Shown here piece by piece: positions 52,223 to 61,770 of a stretch of DNA of 64,000 nt. The stretch is from Butyrivibrio fibrisolvens (GTDB lineage: Bacteria > Bacillota > Clostridia > Lachnospirales > Lachnospiraceae), in assembly GCF_023206215.1 (NCBI RefSeq), contig NZ_CP065800.1:806001-870000 (forward strand). Reading direction: 5' to 3'. The translations under genes were made by a program, and so were the position numbers. Under the pieces are notes generated by a model, which was given only the letters and a program-made list of their open reading frames with translations, ran no database searches and was not told where the DNA came from. Each line of letters begins with the position of its first letter. Position 1 is the stretch's first letter.

Positions 52223-52765
52223 TCAGATAAGAGATGCAACGCACTTCTTTACATCGTCCATAGAAGCTGTGGGCTCAAATCTTGCTACAACTTCGCCCTT
52301 GCGGTCAACGATGAACTTTGTGAAGTTCCATTTGATATTAGGATTTTTCTTGTAATCCTTGTCTATAGTCTTGAGCATTGCGCTCATAGCCAGTGCCTTT
52401 GCACCCTTACCAAATCCTTCAAAGCCCTTCTGGCTCTTGAGGTATTCATACAGAGGAAGCTGATTGTCACCATTAACGTCAGACTTCTTCATCTGAGGGA
52501 ACTGTGTGTTGTACTTAAGTGTGCAGAACTCATGGATCTCTTCATCAGAACCGGGTGTCTGTCCTGCAAACTGGTTACATGGAACATCTACAACTTCAAA
52601 ACCCTTGTCATGAAACTCTTCATAGATACTCTCGATATCTTCATACTGAGGTGTGAATCCGCATCCGGTTGCGGTATTAACAACCATAACAACTTTGCCT
52701 TCAAAATCCTTCATAGAAACTTCTTCACCTTTGGTATTAGGTACACTGTAATCATAGAATCCCAT
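52223..52765 (-). CDS. Glutathione-peroxidase-family peroxidase
   Basis: 180 residues, thioredoxin fold. Peroxidatic Cys in NTATGCGFTPQYEDIE, then VPCNQFAGQTPGSDEEI and IKWNFTKFIVDRKG; the active-site Gln and Trp stretches are in place. It has Cys rather than selenocysteine. In anaerobes such enzymes usually use thioredoxin and guard against peroxide. The start was set at the ATG at 52765, with GGAG 6 bases upstream. Convergent with the nitroreductase gene. Confidence 0.94.
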   Translation of the reverse strand: MGFYDYSVPNTKGEEVSMKDFEGKVVMVVNTATGCGFTPQYEDIESIYEEFHDKGFEVVDVPCNQFAGQTPGSDEEIHEFCTLKYNTQFPQMKKSDVNGDNQLPLYEYLKSQKGFEGFGKGAKALAMSAMLKTIDKDYKKNPNIKWNFTKFIVDRKGEVVARFEPTASMDDVKKCVASLI

Positions 52766-53039
52766 TTTAATCTCCAATCTGCGGGATAGGCCCGCGCTAT
52801 AATATTACGGCAGAATATATATCGGTATACTCTGTCAAAGGATCAATTATCATGATGCAATTATATTGCACACAATATAAAATGTCAATATCATTTTTCC
52901 GATAATATTTTTAGTATAAATAACGCAGCTTTGTCCAGGTTTGAAGTCTGGAAATAATTCGCGCTGCAGCACGACAAATCTTTGCCATATACTACAGGTT
53001 CACTGTATAATATATATGCTTATATAGAGGAAATGATTT

Positions 53040-54017
53040 ATGTCGAATTATATTGTTTTTGACCTTGAGTGGAATCAGGGTGAGACCGTAAGGGAGCAGG
53101 AACTTAAAGAGCTACCCTTCGAGATAATTGAAATAGGCGCAGTAAGGCTTAATGAAGACCGTGAAGTGACCGGAACTTTTTCAAAGCTTATACATCCAAA
53201 GGTCTATAAGACCATGCACCAGATAACCGGCAAGATCATCCATCTTACAATGGACGATCTTAAAGATGCGGATCCTTTTACTACAGTTATTGCTGATTTT
53301 CTTGAATGGTGCGGAGAAGATCCTATATTCTGCAGCTGGGGAACGCTTGACCTTCCGGAGCTTCAGCGCAACATGGATTATTATGATCTCGAGCCTTTGT
53401 CAGACGGGCCGATCGAGTTCATGGATGTTCAGAAGCTTTTTTCCCTGGCGTTTGAAGATGGTAAATCCAGAAGATCCCTTGAATATGGAATAGACTTCCT
53501 AAAGTTAAGTAAGGATCAGGCTTTCCATAGGGCATTGTCAGATGCAAGTTATACTGCAGAGATCTTTAAGGCGATTCCGGACAAATTTCTTCGCTATGTG
53601 TCTTTTGACAATTATGTGACTCCCAAGGATAAGCGCCAGGAGATCCACATAGTCTTTGACAATTACGCCAAGTATATATCAAGAGAATTCTCTGATAAGG
53701 AAGAACTTTTAAAAGATCCTGAGGTTATCAGTACCAGATGTTATCTGTGTCACAAGAATCTTCGCCGTAAGATCAGGTGGTTTTCACCAAATGGCAAGCA
53801 CTACTATGCATTGTCCACATGTCCCAAGCACGGCTTTATGAAGTCCAAGATAAGGGTCAAAAAAGCTGAGGGTGGCGGCTGCTATGCTGTTAAGACCAGC
53901 AAATTTGTAGATGCCGACGGAGTGCAGGATATAAGGCAGAAGCAGCTTAGAGCCAAGGCTCACTCAAGGCGTGTCAAGAACAATGCTGAGAAGAAAAAGA
54001 GCAGCAAAGATCTGTAA
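53040..54017 (+). CDS. DEDDh 3'-5' exonuclease-like protein
   Basis: 325 residues. The N-terminal ~180 residues are a DnaQ-like exonuclease: FDLEWNQ (D, E), CSWGTLDLPELQRNMDYY (D) and FHRALSDASYTAEI (H and last D), all five DEDDh positions. It resembles KapD-like exonucleases. The C-terminal ~120 residues carry Cys pairs (RCYLCHKNLRR, STCPKHGF) suggesting a zinc ribbon, and a basic tail. Substrate (DNA or RNA) unknown. ATG preceded by AGAGGAAA. Confidence 0.87.
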   Translation: MSNYIVFDLEWNQGETVREQELKELPFEIIEIGAVRLNEDREVTGTFSKLIHPKVYKTMHQITGKIIHLTMDDLKDADPFTTVIADFLEWCGEDPIFCSWGTLDLPELQRNMDYYDLEPLSDGPIEFMDVQKLFSLAFEDGKSRRSLEYGIDFLKLSKDQAFHRALSDASYTAEIFKAIPDKFLRYVSFDNYVTPKDKRQEIHIVFDNYAKYISREFSDKEELLKDPEVISTRCYLCHKNLRRKIRWFSPNGKHYYALSTCPKHGFMKSKIRVKKAEGGGCYAVKTSKFVDADGVQDIRQKQLRAKAHSRRVKNNAEKKKSSKDL

Positions 54018-54064
54018 ATATTGAAATAGAAGTTCGGTAAAAAGCTGACACTTGTAATAATAAA

Positions 54065-54115
54065 CGCCTGTCATTGCATCCGCATTTGTGTGGCTGCAGT
54101 GACAGGCGCTTATTT
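54065..54115. terminator. Terminator between convergent exonuclease and carboxypeptidase genes
   Basis: CGCCTGTCATTGCA pairs with TGCAGTGACAGGCG (one mismatch), followed by CTTATTTT. Confidence 0.85.
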
Positions 54116-54125
54116 TATATGATCA

Positions 54126-55550
54126 TTATTTCTTTCGTGGCTTTTTATAAGTAAGCTTGTGCTGTTTTAAAAGTTTTTGTCTTCTTTTATATCTTCTCCT
54201 CTCCTGGGGATCGTTGCCTGCATAATGAAGGGACTGTATGAAAGCGTGCAGGTTGAGGACGAAGATTATACTTCCGGCAACAACAGATACGATTATGATT
54301 ATGAGCTTCACGTCAACATAGATCGACTGATTAGGCGTTATCTTACTATCTGTTTTAGTATTTGAGAAAGAGAACGAAGTCTGGGAGCTGCCGGTAATGA
54401 TCCTTGCAGTTCCTACGCTTACGCCGTTGTACAGGTAGTTCACAACTGCGATGGTTCCCGAAGGCTGACCTGTAACATCAGTCGATACTTCCGAAGTGCA
54501 GTCATCTATAGATGCTGTGATTGGAAGTATTATAGAGTCATCATCGTTCCACTGTATAACATTGCCTGAGTATCCGAAGATGTCATTATCTGAGGCAAAA
54601 AAGCTCGTGTCTTCAGGAATGTAGTAATTATCAGTCTCTGCAACGTTTACTATTTGGAAATTATTGAAGCCGTAATCAAAGAGTGTTGCTGTATCTGTAA
54701 ACTGATAAGGGGACTCTTCTTTTAGGACAACGCATACAAGTTTCATTCCATTGCGTGATGCGCAGGTTACAAGTGTCTCTCTGGCTTCATCGGTGTAACC
54801 GGTCTTGCCGCCAAGTATGCCGTCATAGGATATCTCACCATTTATAAGTTTGTGCTTATTGGTTATATAAAAGTCGTCAGGCTGAGTATCAGTCGGTGTG
54901 AAGTGGTATCTTGCAGTATTGCCTATACTAGAAAGAAGCTCGTTTGAAAAAAAGGCACCGGCTATAAGCGCCAGGTCATGAGCGCTTGTATAATGGTCTT
55001 CATTAAAAAGACCGTTGGCATTAACAAAATGAGAATGAGTACACCCAAGTTCTTCAGCTCTTTTGTTCATAAGATCAGCAAAATCATCCAAAGATCCTGC
55101 AACATGCTCTGCTACTGCATTGGCACATTCATTTGCAGAACCGACCATGATTCCGTACAGACACTGCTCAAGAGTCATTGATTCTCCTGCATCTATTCCT
55201 ATATTGGAACCATCTCTTGGAACAGAATGAACAGCATCATAAGAGAAGGTTACCATATCATTCATGTCTGCATTCTCTGCAGCAATAAGACAAGTGAGCA
55301 TTTTGGTCGTACTTGCAGGATACAGCTCTTCGTCTATGTTTTTGGCATAGAGGATAGTACCTGTGTTGACTTCCATAAGTATGGCAGCCTGAGCTCCTAT
55401 TGCCGGACCTTCCGGCCAGTTGTCAGTATTATTGGACTGGATCTCGAGCTTTTTGCGCTCTTCCATGGCAGCAGTATAATCGGGCGCCGCTACTGCTTCT
55501 ATATAGCATCCGGGCACAGACATAGAGAAAAACAGCAAAGCCGCAGCCAC
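54126..55550 (-). CDS. D-alanyl-D-alanine carboxypeptidase (PBP5/DacF-like)
   Basis: Trims the last D-Ala from peptidoglycan stem peptides outside the cell. 474 residues: hydrophobic signal sequence, SxxK as S80-T-T-K83 (PASTTKML), SxN in MVGSANEC, and KTG in GILGGKTGYT. The C-terminus has a membrane helix (LIIIIVSVVAGSIIFVLNL) and a very basic tail instead of the usual amphipathic anchor. The start is odd: the GTG at 55550 has no ribosome site and no basic residue before the hydrophobic run; the frame is open for 13 more codons to a stop, with ATT as the only alternative start. Confidence 0.9.
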   Translation of the reverse strand: MAAALLFFSMSVPGCYIEAVAAPDYTAAMEERKKLEIQSNNTDNWPEGPAIGAQAAILMEVNTGTILYAKNIDEELYPASTTKMLTCLIAAENADMNDMVTFSYDAVHSVPRDGSNIGIDAGESMTLEQCLYGIMVGSANECANAVAEHVAGSLDDFADLMNKRAEELGCTHSHFVNANGLFNEDHYTSAHDLALIAGAFFSNELLSSIGNTARYHFTPTDTQPDDFYITNKHKLINGEISYDGILGGKTGYTDEARETLVTCASRNGMKLVCVVLKEESPYQFTDTATLFDYGFNNFQIVNVAETDNYYIPEDTSFFASDNDIFGYSGNVIQWNDDDSIILPITASIDDCTSEVSTDVTGQPSGTIAVVNYLYNGVSVGTARIITGSSQTSFSFSNTKTDSKITPNQSIYVDVKLIIIIVSVVAGSIIFVLNLHAFIQSLHYAGNDPQERRRYKRRQKLLKQHKLTYKKPRKK

Positions 55551-55690
55551 AAATAAGATGCTTTTTAGAGAGGAAAAGAAAATATTTTTTTATTATATCT
55601 ATAAATATATTTATAAAAATCAGAAAACATTGCTCATCTGACCTTTCGCATTTGTAATATATTCTGTTCGTTTTGGTACATCCTTCATTA

Positions 55691-55785
55691 AGTTTGAAAG
55701 TGTTCCACTTTCAAACCCAAATTGATGACGCGAGCTCCATCAATTTGAACCATTAGTCACTCGTTTCACTCGCGACATGAGGTTA
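55691..55785 (+). repeat. Composite palindromic repeat, copy 1
   Basis: Three palindromes in a row: GTTTGAAAGTG-TTC-CACTTTCAAAC, CAAATTGATG-N10-CATCAATTTG, and ACCATTAGTCACTCG...CGCGACATGAGGTT. The same order and near-identical sequence recur at 61771-61866 and 61867-61962. Confidence 0.85.
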
Positions 55786-55861
55786 ATGGCTTAGAAAAAG
55801 CGCATATTGAGGATCCGTACAAATGTTTACGAACAGGTAATAATTTGTTTATCAAATAAGT

Positions 55862-55891
55862 TTGACATATACTAGTAAAATTATACATAAT
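55862..55891 (+). promoter_or_regulatory. Promoter of trmB
   Basis: TTGACA (55862-55867), 18-bp spacer, CATAAT (55886-55891); ~55 bp upstream of the trmB ATG. Confidence 0.7.
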
Positions 55892-55947
55892 AGTTGGTGA
55901 GTTTGAAAGTACACAAACATAATAAAAAGTAAGGAAATGTAATAAAT

Positions 55948-56586
55948 ATGCGACTTAGAAACATACCCGGAGCGCGTGAAAAAATAGCTGAAAATGAATG
56001 GTCCATCAAGGAACCTGAACAATATAAGGGAAAATGGAACGAAGTTTTTGGAAACGATAATCCTATAAGGATCGAAGTTGGAATGGGTAAGGGCCGTTTT
56101 ATCATGACACTTGCTCAGATGAATCCTGATGTTAACTATATCGGAATCGAGAAATATTCAAGCGTAATGCTTAGAGGCCTTCAGAAGCAGGAAGAGCTCC
56201 AGCTTCCCAATATCCGTTTTATCAGAATGGAAGCCGAGGTTCTGACAGAGGTTTTTGGTAAGGGCGAGATTGACAGGATATATCTTAACTTCTCAGATCC
56301 ATGGCCCAAGGACAGACATGCTAAGAGGCGTCTTCCTTCAAGAGAATTCCTTCACAGATATGATGAGATTTTGAAAAAAGACGGAGTTGTAGAATTCAAA
56401 ACTGACAACACAGATCTTTTTGCATTTGCACTTGAAGAAGTAGAGCCTGCAGGATGGCATCTTGATCAGGTAACACATGATCTTCATAACGATCCTGTTA
56501 TGAACGAAGGGAACGTTATGACAGAATATGAAGAGAAGTTTTCATCGATGGGTAATCCTATCTGCAAATATGTTGTAAGCAGGTAA
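55948..56586 (+). CDS. trmB: tRNA (guanine-N7)-methyltransferase TrmB
   Basis: Methylates G46 of tRNAs using SAM. 212 residues: SAM site RIEVGMGKGRF (41-51), YIGIEKYSSV, and the family motif LNFSDPWPKDRHAKRRL, ending with the TEYEEKF element. AAGGA lies upstream of the ATG. Monocistronic, with its own promoter. Confidence 0.96.
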   Translation: MRLRNIPGAREKIAENEWSIKEPEQYKGKWNEVFGNDNPIRIEVGMGKGRFIMTLAQMNPDVNYIGIEKYSSVMLRGLQKQEELQLPNIRFIRMEAEVLTEVFGKGEIDRIYLNFSDPWPKDRHAKRRLPSREFLHRYDEILKKDGVVEFKTDNTDLFAFALEEVEPAGWHLDQVTHDLHNDPVMNEGNVMTEYEEKFSSMGNPICKYVVSR

Positions 56587-56774
56587 GGAAATAATTAAAA
56601 AGTGTTTATTCTATTTTTTTATATGACATGTCGCTGGTGTACTGTCTTATTTGCATTTGATCATATATGAGCAAGTCAGCACCGGGAGTTATATATAAGG
56701 CCGATATCAGGTATAGGGGTGTCTGATGTTGGTTTGGGTAGAAGCTATATTGGGAGAGGAACAAGAGGACGATT

Positions 56775-57797
56775 ATGGCAGAGAAGATTCTCAACATTAA
56801 TGATTTTAAAAAAGATGAAGCCGGTATTGATAATAAGGCAGGTGTGCCATCAAAGACCGCACCACTAAGAACACCCTATGTTAGACCTGATGAAATGAAT
56901 CCCGACGATATTCAGATTGAGGATCCTATGAATTTCCTGACATCTGAAGAGAAACAGGAATATATAAAGGCTCATCAGGAGACCATCCTTAGAAATAGAG
57001 CTGTCAATGAAGTAAGGCGTGAAGTTAACAACCAAAGGAATGCCCAGTATCAAAGAAAACAGGCTATTAATCAGGGTTCTTACAGTCAGGATCAAAGATT
57101 TTCTTATCCAAACGGTTATCAAAATGGTGGCCAGTCAGGATATAACGGAACCGGATATTCAGGCAGACCTTCTGATAATTATGATGAAAGTTATGATGAT
57201 AACTATCAGGATGAATACTATGAAGATTATCAGGGTAGTTATGAAGATGGCTATGATAACGGCGGATACTACGAAGGTGATCAAGACTACAACGATGGAT
57301 ATCAAGTCAGTCAGCAAGGCTATGACCAGGGATATGAAGATCAGATGTATCAGGACCGCGCTGATTATGAAGAATACGAAGAGGATATGGAAGGCGGCCA
57401 GGACAAGATGGCTGTTATCACCAAAATCCTTGCAGGTTTTACTGCTATTCTTATAATCGTGATTGCTATCATGTTCATATTTAATAAAGTCAATGACCCT
57501 GCAAATGAGAAGGAAGCCGGAGATGAATTTGCATATACAGGTGATAATACAGTAGCAGAGGAGTCTCAGGGTCAGTCTGAAACTAATACACAGGAGACTG
57601 TATCCGGAACAACCGTATATACTACCAATGGTCTTAACCTTAGAACATCTCCAGAGAAGACTGATACCAACAAGGCTATGTCAGTACAGGCGGGAACAGA
57701 GCTTACGCTTGTAGGTGAAGAGAATGGCTGGGCCAAGGTTTATTATCAGGGCCAGTACTACTTCTGTTCCAAGGATTATCTGTCAGAGATTAAGTAA
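56775..57797 (+). CDS. Bitopic membrane protein with Tyr/Asp/Gly-rich region and extracellular SH3 domain
   Basis: 340 residues. Residues 1-110 are charged with EEKQEYIKAHQETILRNRAV helical part; 100-205 are a low-complexity Tyr/Asp/Gly/Gln-rich stretch (repeats like YDNGGYY, DGYQ, QGYDQGY); one membrane helix follows (ITKILAGFTAILIIVIAIMF); outside is a bacterial SH3b domain (LNLRTSPEKTDTN ... GWAKVYYQGQYYFCSKDYL). The SH3 part likely binds the cell wall; the Tyr-rich cytoplasmic part could self-associate. Function unknown. AGAGGACG precedes the ATG. Confidence 0.82.
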   Translation: MAEKILNINDFKKDEAGIDNKAGVPSKTAPLRTPYVRPDEMNPDDIQIEDPMNFLTSEEKQEYIKAHQETILRNRAVNEVRREVNNQRNAQYQRKQAINQGSYSQDQRFSYPNGYQNGGQSGYNGTGYSGRPSDNYDESYDDNYQDEYYEDYQGSYEDGYDNGGYYEGDQDYNDGYQVSQQGYDQGYEDQMYQDRADYEEYEEDMEGGQDKMAVITKILAGFTAILIIVIAIMFIFNKVNDPANEKEAGDEFAYTGDNTVAEESQGQSETNTQETVSGTTVYTTNGLNLRTSPEKTDTNKAMSVQAGTELTLVGEENGWAKVYYQGQYYFCSKDYLSEIK

Positions 57798-58181
57798 CTA
57801 AAGATTTGTGCTTGGATATCAGTATGTACAAGTGGGAATTTTTTTAATAATGTCAGAAAAATATTACACAGTAAGATACACAAAGAAAAAGGACAGAATA
57901 GTCAAATCTACAATAATAAATTAATCTTAACGCAAAACCGTTTTCTGGTGTATTTTGGAATATGCCCATATGCGCGGCTTTTGGAGCGCTTTTTGGTCAG
58001 GATTAATCAGAATAACATTTCAGCACTTTTATACATTGTCACTGATTGTGGAATAGAATATTATTAATGAGGACAGAAACGGAGGCAGCAGTTACTGCCT
58101 CTATTTCTATGCCAGAAGGCTTTAAATACAAGCATTTGTGACATTTCAAGCATGATTTCGCAGGCAAAGAAGAGTGATCGT
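57798..58181. other. 384-bp intergenic region
   Basis: No gene is seen. It holds an isolated iteron (57946-57961) and, near its end, a stem GAGGCAG-N6-CTGCCTC (58082-58101) followed by TATTTCT, a weak terminator candidate before murI. Confidence 0.55.
57946..57961 (+). repeat. Isolated iteron-like repeat
   Basis: TGGTGTATTTTGGAAT, identical to the iterons at 43446 and 43490; the match to 43446 extends to TTC on the left. It lies 13 kb past rep. Confidence 0.7.
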
Positions 58182-59003
58182 ATGAAGATAGGAATATTTG
58201 ATTCGGGTTTTGGAGGCCTTTCAGTATTACACGAGGCATACCATAGACTTGGCGCAACTGAATATCTTTTTTATGCAGATCTTGATCATGTTCCTTATGG
58301 TCTTAAGACTTCGGACCAGATCAAAGATTATACAAGGCACATCACAAGATTCCTTATAGATAAGGGAGCAGATGCTATTGTAATAGCTTGTAATACTGCA
58401 ACTGCAGTAGCTGTAGAGGATCTTAGAAGAGAGTTTTCTCTTCCTATTCTTGGTATGGAACCTGCTGTAAAACCTGCAGTGGAGGAGACTTCTTCCAAAA
58501 AGCGTATTCTTGTTATCGCTACTCCTGTGACTATCAGGGAGAAGAAGCTTTCACATCTTCTTGAGAGAGTTGATGAGGATCACAGAGTAGATCTTCTGGC
58601 TATGCCGCACCTTGTAACATTTGCAGAAAATGAGCAGTTTGAAGGTCCTGAAGTAGACGAGTATATCCACGAACAGTTTGCTTCTTTTGACTTGTCCAAA
58701 TATCAGGCTCTTGTACTTGGGTGCACACATTTCAATTATTTCAAGCCTTCTTACAAGAAGGTTTTTGGTGACGATATCCATCTTATAGATGGTAATGTCG
58801 GTACTATAAGACATCTGGCTGATGTATGCGGCCTTGAATATAATGCCAGAGAGGCAGCCAGAGTTTCATTTTCAGATACGGATAGTATGCTTCATGATAT
58901 AGAAACACAATATTTTGTGTCCGGTAATCCGATAACTGAAAAAAATCTACTAAATCATGTACTTCGCATGCATAATAGGCTGGAAGCGGTAAGAGACCTG
59001 TAA
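58182..59003 (+). CDS. murI: Glutamate racemase
   Basis: Makes D-glutamate for peptidoglycan. 273 residues: MKIGIFDSGFGGLSV (D7, S8), catalytic Cys70 in VIACNTATA and the second Cys in LGCTHFNYF. Length normal. Start at 58182 with AGAAGAG upstream; the frame extends 10 codons further but lacks a site. Confidence 0.96.
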   Translation: MKIGIFDSGFGGLSVLHEAYHRLGATEYLFYADLDHVPYGLKTSDQIKDYTRHITRFLIDKGADAIVIACNTATAVAVEDLRREFSLPILGMEPAVKPAVEETSSKKRILVIATPVTIREKKLSHLLERVDEDHRVDLLAMPHLVTFAENEQFEGPEVDEYIHEQFASFDLSKYQALVLGCTHFNYFKPSYKKVFGDDIHLIDGNVGTIRHLADVCGLEYNAREAARVSFSDTDSMLHDIETQYFVSGNPITEKNLLNHVLRMHNRLEAVRDL

Positions 59004-59114
59004 GGCAGATGCTTTTTATACATCAATCGTCTTAATTTTGTGCAATATTACACGGAATAAAGTTTCTCTAACCACTTGAAAATGCCCACATTTTGTATTA
59101 ACATTTATGTGTAA

Positions 59115-59130
59115 ACACAATATATAGTAA
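59115..59130. promoter_or_regulatory. NrdR-box candidate upstream of nrdD
   Basis: ACACAATATATAGTAA matches the NrdR consensus ACACWATATATWGTGT at 14 of 16 positions. It lies ~220 bp before nrdD. A clear second box at the usual ~31-bp spacing is not seen. The rest of 59004-59336 is AT-rich with no gene. Confidence 0.5.
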
Positions 59131-59336
59131 TTAAGTATCAATTCACGATAGTTTTACTTATATATTTTCCAAAATTTTTCAAGTACAATTTATTTTTCCA
59201 AATAAATAAAATCTTAGATCTATGGTCTAAGTGATTATATCAGCATGAAGTGATCAGGCGGGTGTTTTGGAACCGTGATAGGGACTGGTTTGTCTTTTTT
59301 GCTGTGCATTAATAAAAAGGGACTAGGAGGGGCTCC

Positions 59337-61562
59337 ATGAAAATCATTAAAAGAAGTGGCGAAGAGGTTATATTTGATGGTGGCAAGATAATTGCGGCTA
59401 TTAAGAAGGCTAATCTCACTGTCACTGAGGATAAGCGTCTTTCTGATGAGGATATCATCCGCATTGAGAAAGAGGTTGAAGCTAAGTGCAATAATCTGAC
59501 ACGTGCAGCTAACGTTGAAGAGATCCAGGATCTTGTAGAGAACGCACTTATGGATGCCGGCAGCAATGATGTTGCACGTAAATACATAACATATCGTTAT
59601 CAGCATGCTCTTATGCGTAAGTCCAATACAACTGATGATAAGATCATGTCACTTATCGAGTGCAATAACGAAGAGGTTAAGCAGGAGAATTCAAACAAGA
59701 ATCCTACTGTTAACAGTGTTCAGCGTGACTATATGGCAGGCGAAGTAAGCCGCGATATCACAAGGCGTTTCCTTCTTCCTCCTGAAGTAGTCAAAGCTCA
59801 TGAAGAGGGTATCATCCATTTCCATGATTCAGATTATTTTGCACAGCACATGCACAACTGCTGTCTGGTCAATCTTGAAGACATGTTGCAGAATGGTACC
59901 GTTATCTCTGAAACTCTTATCGAGCCTCCAAAGAGCTTCTCAACTGCATGTAATATCGCAACTCAGGCTATAGCCCAGATTGCAAGCTCCCAGTACGGTG
60001 GACAGTCGATCACACTTTCACATCTCGTGCCCTTCGTAGATGTAAGCCGTCAGAAATTCCGCAAGCAGGTTCGTATGGAACTTGAGCAGGCCGGTATCGA
60101 GGCTACAGACGAGAAGATTGACGAGATCGCTGAGATGCGTGTTCGTAAGGAGATCAAGGACGGTGTTCAGGAGATCCAGTATCAGGTTATCACTCTGATG
60201 ACAACCAATGGTCAGGCTCCATTCATCACAGTATTCATGTATCTTGATGAGGTTCCTGAAGGACAGCTTCGTGACGACCTTGCAGCAGTTATCGAAGAGA
60301 TGCTCAAACAGCGTATACAGGGAGTTAAGAACGAGAAGGGTGTTTATATCACTCCGGCTTTCCCTAAGCTTATATATGTTCTTGACGAAGATAATATAAC
60401 TCCTGATTCCAAATACTGGCACATCACACAGCTTGCAGCCAAGTGCACAGCTAAGCGTATGGTACCTGATTATATATCCGCCAAGAAGATGCGTGAGTAC
60501 AAAAACGGCGATGTATATCCTTGCATGGGATGCAGATCTTTCCTTACACCTGATACAGAGGGCCTTGGAGTAAATGGCGCCCACAAGTATTACGGACGTT
60601 TCAATCAGGGCGTTGTTACTTTAAATCTTGTTGATGTAGCCTGCTCTTCAGGCCGGGATGAGGATAAGTTCTGGAAGCTGATGGAAGAAAGAACTCAGCT
60701 GTGCTATGAAGCTCTTATGTGCAGACATAAAAGGCTCCTTGGAACTCCAAGTGATGTAGCTCCTATCCTCTGGCAGTTCGGCGCACTTGCAAGACTTAAA
60801 AAAGGCGAGACAATAGACAAGCTTCTTTTTGGTAACTACTCAACAATAAGCCTTGGCTATGCCGGTCTATATGAATGTACCAAGTTCATGAAGGGTGTAT
60901 CTCATACAGATGCAGATGGCAAGGAGTTCGCACTTAAGGTTATGCAGTTCCTCAATGATAAGTGCGCTAAGTGGAAAGAAGAGACCAATATCTCATTCTC
61001 ACTTTATGGAACACCACTTGAATCAACAACTTATAAGTTTGCAAAGTGCCTCCAGAAGAGATTTGGAATGATCCCCGGAGTTACAGACAAGAACTATATT
61101 ACCAACAGTTATCACGTACATGTAGCTGAGAAGATAGATGCCTTCTCTAAGCTCAAGTTCGAGTCAGAGTTCCAGGCATTATCACCCGGTGGAGCTATCA
61201 GCTATGTAGAAGTTCCTAATATGATGGATAACATCGATGCGGTTCTTTCTATTATGCAGTATATATACGAGAACATCATGTACGCAGAACTTAATACCAA
61301 GTCAGACTACTGTCAGTGCTGCGGTTATACCGGAGAGATCCAGATCGTCACTGACGAGGATGGTAAGCTTGTATGGGAGTGCCCTAACTGCGGCAACCGT
61401 AATCAGGACAAGATGAATGTTGCAAGACGTACCTGCGGCTACATCGGAACTCAGTACTGGAATCAGGGGCGTACTCAGGAGATCAAGGAAAGAGTTCTGC
61501 ATGTATCCAATGAAACATTAGTACCTGAAACAAAAGAGGCAGAAGAAACAGTTAACGTATAA
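59337..61562 (+). CDS. nrdD: Anaerobic ribonucleoside-triphosphate reductase (class III)
   Basis: Reduces rNTPs to dNTPs by a glycyl radical, oxygen-sensitive. 741 residues: ATP-cone allosteric domain at 1-90 (KIIKRSGEEVIFDGGKI), the barrel core with MHNCCLVNL and YPCMGCRSF, a C-terminal Cys4 zinc site (CQCCGYTG ... CPNCGN) and the radical loop RRTCGYIG (Gly about 701). AGGAGG lies just before the ATG. nrdG, its activase, follows after 404 bp. Confidence 0.97.
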   Translation: MKIIKRSGEEVIFDGGKIIAAIKKANLTVTEDKRLSDEDIIRIEKEVEAKCNNLTRAANVEEIQDLVENALMDAGSNDVARKYITYRYQHALMRKSNTTDDKIMSLIECNNEEVKQENSNKNPTVNSVQRDYMAGEVSRDITRRFLLPPEVVKAHEEGIIHFHDSDYFAQHMHNCCLVNLEDMLQNGTVISETLIEPPKSFSTACNIATQAIAQIASSQYGGQSITLSHLVPFVDVSRQKFRKQVRMELEQAGIEATDEKIDEIAEMRVRKEIKDGVQEIQYQVITLMTTNGQAPFITVFMYLDEVPEGQLRDDLAAVIEEMLKQRIQGVKNEKGVYITPAFPKLIYVLDEDNITPDSKYWHITQLAAKCTAKRMVPDYISAKKMREYKNGDVYPCMGCRSFLTPDTEGLGVNGAHKYYGRFNQGVVTLNLVDVACSSGRDEDKFWKLMEERTQLCYEALMCRHKRLLGTPSDVAPILWQFGALARLKKGETIDKLLFGNYSTISLGYAGLYECTKFMKGVSHTDADGKEFALKVMQFLNDKCAKWKEETNISFSLYGTPLESTTYKFAKCLQKRFGMIPGVTDKNYITNSYHVHVAEKIDAFSKLKFESEFQALSPGGAISYVEVPNMMDNIDAVLSIMQYIYENIMYAELNTKSDYCQCCGYTGEIQIVTDEDGKLVWECPNCGNRNQDKMNVARRTCGYIGTQYWNQGRTQEIKERVLHVSNETLVPETKEAEETVNV

Positions 61563-61564
61563 TA

Positions 61565-61640
61565 AGATCTTTGCAAAGATCTGAAAACTCTTTTTAAAAA
61601 ACGAATACCCAAAACTGTGAATAAGTTATGATATTCACAG
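61565..61640. other. Two palindromes after nrdD
   Basis: AGATCTTTGCAAAGATCT (61565-61582) is a perfect palindrome just after the stop codon, followed by CTTTTTAAAA (weak terminator). CTGTGAATA-N8-TATTCACAG (61615-61640) has perfect 9-bp arms; each arm contains a DnaA-box-like TATTCACA. Confidence 0.5.
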
Positions 61641-61770
61641 GTCAAAGGATTATTATCTCGTAGCGAGTTGCGGTATACTCGGTATGGAAATAGTGGTATG
61701 GGGAGCATGAGGCCGGATTTATGATCCGGCCTCATGTGCGTTAATAATAAAACTACGCGCAGCGTGAAGT

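Larger units (their letters stand above)
55551..55947. other. 397-bp intergenic region with repeat and trmB promoter
   Basis: Between the divergent carboxypeptidase and trmB genes. It holds the composite palindromic repeat (55691-55785) and the trmB promoter (55862-55891). Nothing else is recognised. Confidence 0.6.

Noticed and set aside
52190..52789. Plus-strand open frame of 199 codons opposite glutathione peroxidase
   Set aside because: It is the antisense shadow of a clearly recognised peroxidase gene, has no ribosome site, and starts inside the giant hairpin.
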